Source: JAWPMT01 sp965267435 (GTDB lineage: Bacteria; Bacteroidota; Bacteroidia; Cytophagales; Cyclobacteriaceae). From it: a stretch of DNA of 64,000 bases. Position numbers and translations under genes: made by a program. Position 1 is the first letter of the stretch, and each line of letters starts with the position of its first letter. The notes under the pieces are model-generated. The model was given only the letters and a program-made list of their open reading frames with translations, was not told where the DNA came from and did not search any database. Positions 60,696 through 64,000 of the stretch are shown here, piece after piece. The stretch is taken from positions 7,006,001-7,070,000 of the forward strand of contig OZ253960.1 in the NCBI GenBank assembly GCA_965267435.1, given 5' to 3'.

Positions 60696-61664
60696 TTAAT
60701 AACCCACTTTCGACTTCACACGATCAAGCACTTCTTCAGCTACTCTTTCAGCTTTACGTTCGCCATCCTGCAGGACCTGCTCCAGCTGCGCATCATCGCT
60801 CATGAGCTCATCGAACAACTTGCGCTCGTTCGAGTACTTATCTAACATCAGTTCGTAGAGGGCCTGCTTGGCGTGGCCATAGCCATAATTACCACCCAAA
60901 TACTTCTGGCGCATGTCCTGCGTGTCACTTTCCGACGCAAGGAGTCTGTATATCTGAAAGACATTACATGTGTCCGGGTTCTTAGGCTCCTCCAATGGCG
61001 TGCTGTCAGTGACTATCGCCATCACACGCTTCCTTAGCTGCTTTTCGGGTAGGAAGATATCAATAGTGTTTTGATAAGACTTACTCATTTTCCGACCATC
61101 CGTACCAGGAATCGTCATGAGTTCCTCATTGATCTGGGCCTCGGGGATCACAAAGGTCTCACCAAACATATTGTTGAAACTACTCGCGATATCCCGGGTC
61201 ATCTCCAGGTGCTGCTTTTGATCCTTGCCCACGGGGACAATATTAGCGTCGTACAGGAGGATATCTGACGCCATCAGCACGGGATAAGTGAATAGCCCGG
61301 CATTGACGTCCGACAGCTGGTCTGCTTTGTCTTTAAAAGAGTGCGCATTGGCCAGCATCGGATACGGTGTGAAGCAGTTGAGGTACCAGGTCAGTTCACA
61401 TACGAGCGGGATTTTGGATTGCCGGTAAAATAGGTTTTTCTCAGTGTCGAAACCCGAGGCAATCCATGACGCGGCGACTGCACGGGTGTTTTCTTTACGG
61501 ATTTCGGGGTCTTTGATCGTCGTAAGGGAGTGCAGGTCAGCTATGAAGAAGAACGACTGGTTCTTGTCATCCCTGGACAATTCGATTGCCGGCTGGATTG
61601 CTCCCAAGAGGTTGCCCAAATGGGGCCTTCCCGAACTCTGTATCCCTGTAAGTATGCGCGCCAT
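60696..61664 (-). CDS. trpS: Tryptophanyl-tRNA synthetase
   Basis: 322 residues, class I. The HIGH-like signature is SSGRPHLGNLLGAI and the KMSKS motif is GTDGRKMSKSYQNTI. MASDILLYDANIVPVGKDQKQHLEMTRDIA is the tryptophan-binding region. The C-terminus (YGHAKQALYELMLDKYSNERKLFDEL) binds the anticodon. The 107-bp gap after the hypothetical gene at 60587 contains no tRNA or gene that I can see. Confidence 0.97.
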   Translation of the reverse strand: MARILTGIQSSGRPHLGNLLGAIQPAIELSRDDKNQSFFFIADLHSLTTIKDPEIRKENTRAVAASWIASGFDTEKNLFYRQSKIPLVCELTWYLNCFTPYPMLANAHSFKDKADQLSDVNAGLFTYPVLMASDILLYDANIVPVGKDQKQHLEMTRDIASSFNNMFGETFVIPEAQINEELMTIPGTDGRKMSKSYQNTIDIFLPEKQLRKRVMAIVTDSTPLEEPKNPDTCNVFQIYRLLASESDTQDMRQKYLGGNYGYGHAKQALYELMLDKYSNERKLFDELMSDDAQLEQVLQDGERKAERVAEEVLDRVKSKVGY

Positions 61665-61773
61665 TGAAAATTTTTTGGCAAACGTAGAAAGTATTTCATT
61701 GACATGCGAGTCCGGTTCATGTTAACGATTACCTAATGGAGCAGAACAATGATGCTGGTATGGCCGTCGTTGC

Positions 61774-61781
61774 TATTTTTG
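61774..61781 (+). promoter_or_regulatory. Candidate -7 box for the DUF1573 gene
   Basis: TATTTTTG fits TAnnTTTG and lies 18 bp before the ATG at 61799. It supports that ATG over an upstream in-frame one at 61736, which would place the box inside the coding region. No strong -33 element is seen. Confidence 0.4.
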
Positions 61782-61798
61782 CTACAAATGACAATCAG

Positions 61799-62881
61799 AT
61801 GAAAGAAATTATCACAGTTGCGGCCCTGTTTCTCGTTTTTGGTTCACTGCAAGCGCAAGAAGCTTTGCAGTTTGATACGAAGGATTTTGACTTCGGCGAG
61901 ATCGAAGAAGCGGGTGGTCCTGTCGACCACAGGTTCGAATTTGTCAATAAGGGTATGGAGCCTATTCAGATCCTTGGTGTGAAAGCCTCATGCGGATGTA
62001 CGACCCCTAACTGGTCCAAAGAGGTGATACCTCCCGGGGAATCAGGATTCATCACCGCACGATACAATCCTATGAACCGTCCCGGTGCTTTTCGTAAGTC
62101 ACTACGTGTCTCTACATCCAAGCCGGAGGTGACGGCCACGCTTTTCATCAAGGGTTCGGTGAATCCCCGCCCACGGACGATTGAGGACGATTTGCCGACC
62201 AAGATTGGATTTCTGAGAATGAAGTACCGGTCACTCAATTTTGGAAAGATAACTACGGAAAAGACCGTTTCGCGCTCTTTTGATGTTTACAACGAAGGTG
62301 ACGCACCTATCAGTTTCTTACCTGATGAGACCCAAGCCCCCAATTTCATGGAGGTGACTTTTGAGCCTGAAACATTGGAACCGAAGGGTAAAGGGAAAAT
62401 CGTGGTGAACTACGATCCCCAAAAGATGGGTAACCTCGGTTTTCAGACGTCGAAAGTCTCCATCAGCACTACCGAGACCAACTTCAAGGTCAAGGATCTG
62501 AATGTGATCGCCACCATTGAAGAGTACTTTGCTCCACTGTCACCGGAAGAGCTGGCAGAGGCGCCCAAGCTTGCCGTGAGTGATAAAGTCCACGATTTTG
62601 GTAAAATCGAAAAAGACGCTGTCGTGACGACTGAGTTTACTTTGACCAACGAGGGAAAGACTTCTTTGAATATCCGTCAGACGGCATCCAACTGTGGATG
62701 CACCACTACGGAACTGCCGGTCATGGACCTGAAGCCCGGTGCATCGACGACGATGAAGGTGACGTTCGACTCCAAGGGTAGGAGAGGACGACAGTACAAA
62801 ACGGTCACTATCTTCTCTAATGATCCAGCCAACCCTACGCAGGTGCTGTCCATTAGGGCGGAGGTGCCCAGGGCCAACTAG
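61799..62881 (+). CDS. DUF1573 repeat protein
   Basis: 360 residues. The ATG at 61799 starts a clear signal peptide (ending GSLQAQ). Three Ig-like units follow: FDFGEIEEAGGPVDHRFEF with VKASCGCTTPNWSKE; LNFGKITTEKTVSRSFDVYN, which lacks the CGC motif; and HDFGKIEKDAVVTTEFTLTN with ASNCGCTTTELP. The CGCT motif pairs are the mark of DUF1573. Exported, probably for envelope adhesion or binding; function unknown. Followed by a strong terminator shared with the convergent M1 peptidase gene. Confidence 0.88.
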   Translation: MKEIITVAALFLVFGSLQAQEALQFDTKDFDFGEIEEAGGPVDHRFEFVNKGMEPIQILGVKASCGCTTPNWSKEVIPPGESGFITARYNPMNRPGAFRKSLRVSTSKPEVTATLFIKGSVNPRPRTIEDDLPTKIGFLRMKYRSLNFGKITTEKTVSRSFDVYNEGDAPISFLPDETQAPNFMEVTFEPETLEPKGKGKIVVNYDPQKMGNLGFQTSKVSISTTETNFKVKDLNVIATIEEYFAPLSPEELAEAPKLAVSDKVHDFGKIEKDAVVTTEFTLTNEGKTSLNIRQTASNCGCTTTELPVMDLKPGASTTMKVTFDSKGRRGRQYKTVTIFSNDPANPTQVLSIRAEVPRAN

Positions 62882-62901
62882 AAGATATTTTGCCCTTAAA
62901 C

Positions 62902-62939
62902 AAAAGAGGCTGGATTTGATCAATCCAGCCTCTTTTTTG
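62902..62939. terminator. Bidirectional intrinsic terminator
   Basis: AAAAGAGGCTGGATT (62902-62916) pairs perfectly with AATCCAGCCTCTTTT (62922-62936) around TGATC, followed by more T on the + strand and preceded by an A run, so it works in both directions between the convergent genes ending at 62881 and 62959. Confidence 0.95.
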
Positions 62940-62958
62940 TTTTATATATCTGTCGGGG

Positions 62959-64000
62959 TCAATCGTTGGTGATAGGCCAGCGATTGTTGTCCTGATTCAC
63001 ATCAGCCATCAAGCCAGATGGATCGATGGTGATAGATCGAATACTACGACCCTGGGTGTCCACTTCCAACGTATACTGCGGGTGTGTCCAGGGCCAATCC
63101 TCTTCGACTGTTCGAGGTCCCGTCGCAGGCTTCTCACCCCGCATCAACCCTAGAGGTATGTAGTGCGTGGATGTCTCACCATTGGAGTATGTCACCACGA
63201 TATCCATTGGCATGGGCATTGTCCCTATGCGCTCGAGGGTGACAGTAGCGGTACCATCATTTTCCTGAACCTCTGTTATACCATAATCGATCTGATGGGT
63301 GGTGTTGATCCAATATTCGTAGTACCAGTCGAGTTCCAGGCCAGACGTCTTTTCCATTACCCGGATAAAATCATTGAGGTCGGGGTGTTTAAAGCCCCAC
63401 TCTTCAAAGTACCGCTTCAACCCCTTATTGCGGTTTTCTTCACCGATGATGTATCCTAGCTGTGCAATGCTTACAGCACCTTTGGAGTATGACCCACTGC
63501 CATATGCATAGTTGGTAGTGAAGTGATCTGCGTGAGTACTCAATGGCTCCTCAGCTCCACTGTATGCCAATGAGAAGTAGCCGCCATAGTTGCCCGCAAG
63601 TGCGGTTTCAGGATCCCCTCCAAATAAATGATTCATTGTCAGACTCGAAGCGTAAGACGTAAAGCCTTCATCCATCCATGCATAGTAGCTCTCATTGGTT
63701 GCGAGGACACCCTGATACCAGCTATGTAGGGCTTCATGTACGGTCACACCCACAAGGCTTCCCATGGATCGGTGACCTGTAATGAGGGTAGCCATGGGAT
63801 ATTCCATGCCGCCGTCACCACCCTGGATTACTGAATATTTCGGGAATGGATATTTGCCGAAGTTTTCGTTGATATACTGGAAGGCCTTCACTGTGAAGTC
63901 CGGTAGCTTCTCCCAGTTTTTCTTGAGTGTATCGGTTTGATAGAAGAAATGCACCTCAGGGCCATCAGGCACCTGTACGATGGTATGTTCATAGTCGGGG
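62959..64000 (-). CDS. M1-family metallopeptidase, 3' part
   Basis: At least 347 residues; the reading frame is open to the window edge, so the N-terminus lies beyond 64000. The GGMEYPMATLI segment takes the place of the GxMEN motif, and zinc binding is by VHEALHSWYQGV (HExxH) with the third ligand Glu in WMDEGFTSYA, 19 residues on. A Tyr-rich region (YYEYWINTTHQIDYGI) follows. It cuts amino acids from peptide N-termini; in Bacteroidota such enzymes are usually exported. The short GMEY form differs from classic aminopeptidase N. Confidence 0.9.
   Translation of the reverse strand, partial: PDYEHTIVQVPDGPEVHFFYQTDTLKKNWEKLPDFTVKAFQYINENFGKYPFPKYSVIQGGDGGMEYPMATLITGHRSMGSLVGVTVHEALHSWYQGVLATNESYYAWMDEGFTSYASSLTMNHLFGGDPETALAGNYGGYFSLAYSGAEEPLSTHADHFTTNYAYGSGSYSKGAVSIAQLGYIIGEENRNKGLKRYFEEWGFKHPDLNDFIRVMEKTSGLELDWYYEYWINTTHQIDYGITEVQENDGTATVTLERIGTMPMPMDIVVTYSNGETSTHYIPLGLMRGEKPATGPRTVEEDWPWTHPQYTLEVDTQGRSIRSITIDPSGLMADVNQDNNRWPITND

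Overview
The window is a 64 kb chromosomal piece from a member of the Bacteroidota, most likely a Cytophagales-type marine or soil bacterium (inference). Supporting signs are: a sigma/FecR/TonB-receptor trio, a lipoprotein-type BamA/TamA homologue, LytS/LytTR signalling, DUF2911, DUF3108, DUF1573 and TMEM220 proteins, a two-gene methionine synthase, and -7 promoter boxes of the Bacteroidota form TAnnTTTG. Genes are dense, lie on both strands and are mostly housekeeping. I see no rRNA, tRNA, CRISPR array, phage or transposase gene.

Layout. 1-16.7 kb: period-7 repeats, a membrane protein, hutH, a GMC oxidoreductase with its small subunit, an esterase-like lipoprotein, DUF2911/TPR protein, a LytS/LytTR pair, an exported DinB-like protein, a beta-barrel protein, then a glycan group (two glycosyltransferases, a GT-C enzyme, a sugar epimerase and a methyltransferase). 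16.7-24.4 kb: DUF3108 protein, an acidic lipoprotein, TonB receptor with FecR and ECF sigma factor, and a beta-lactamase-fold serine hydrolase. 24.6-31.6 kb: a sugar-handling operon (NHS-type permease, Gfo/Idh/MocA oxidoreductase, two TIM-barrel isomerase/epimerases, TonB receptor) interrupted by a four-helix-bundle gene. 32-39.4 kb: an aspartyl protease with a PDZ domain, then a SAM-I riboswitch in front of metH (two genes), metF and an HMG-CoA-lyase-like gene. 39.2-64 kb: a hairpin-array element, dprA, a MerR regulator, CapA, an M23 peptidase, alaS-gatB, a thioredoxin lipoprotein, thioesterase, pcm, ribE, PAP2, hemF, TamL-like protein, a SpoU methylase, pgi, a Ca/Na antiporter, phosphohexomutase, trpS, DUF1573 protein and a partial M1 peptidase.

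Three non-coding structures stand out. (1) Heptamer arrays of the form GTTYNNN, facing inward as inverted repeats, occur at four places (3-65, 99-161, 2705-2896, 26936-27463). Two have no core, one has a 122-bp non-coding core, and one encloses the four-helix-bundle gene and splits the sugar operon. They look like one family of cassette with the same ends and different contents. (2) A 166-170 bp element at 39227-39396 has matching inverted ends and five consecutive hairpins, and resembles a MITE or REP-type element. (3) The SAM-I riboswitch at 33560-33665 has a readable translational expression platform ending on the metH start codon.
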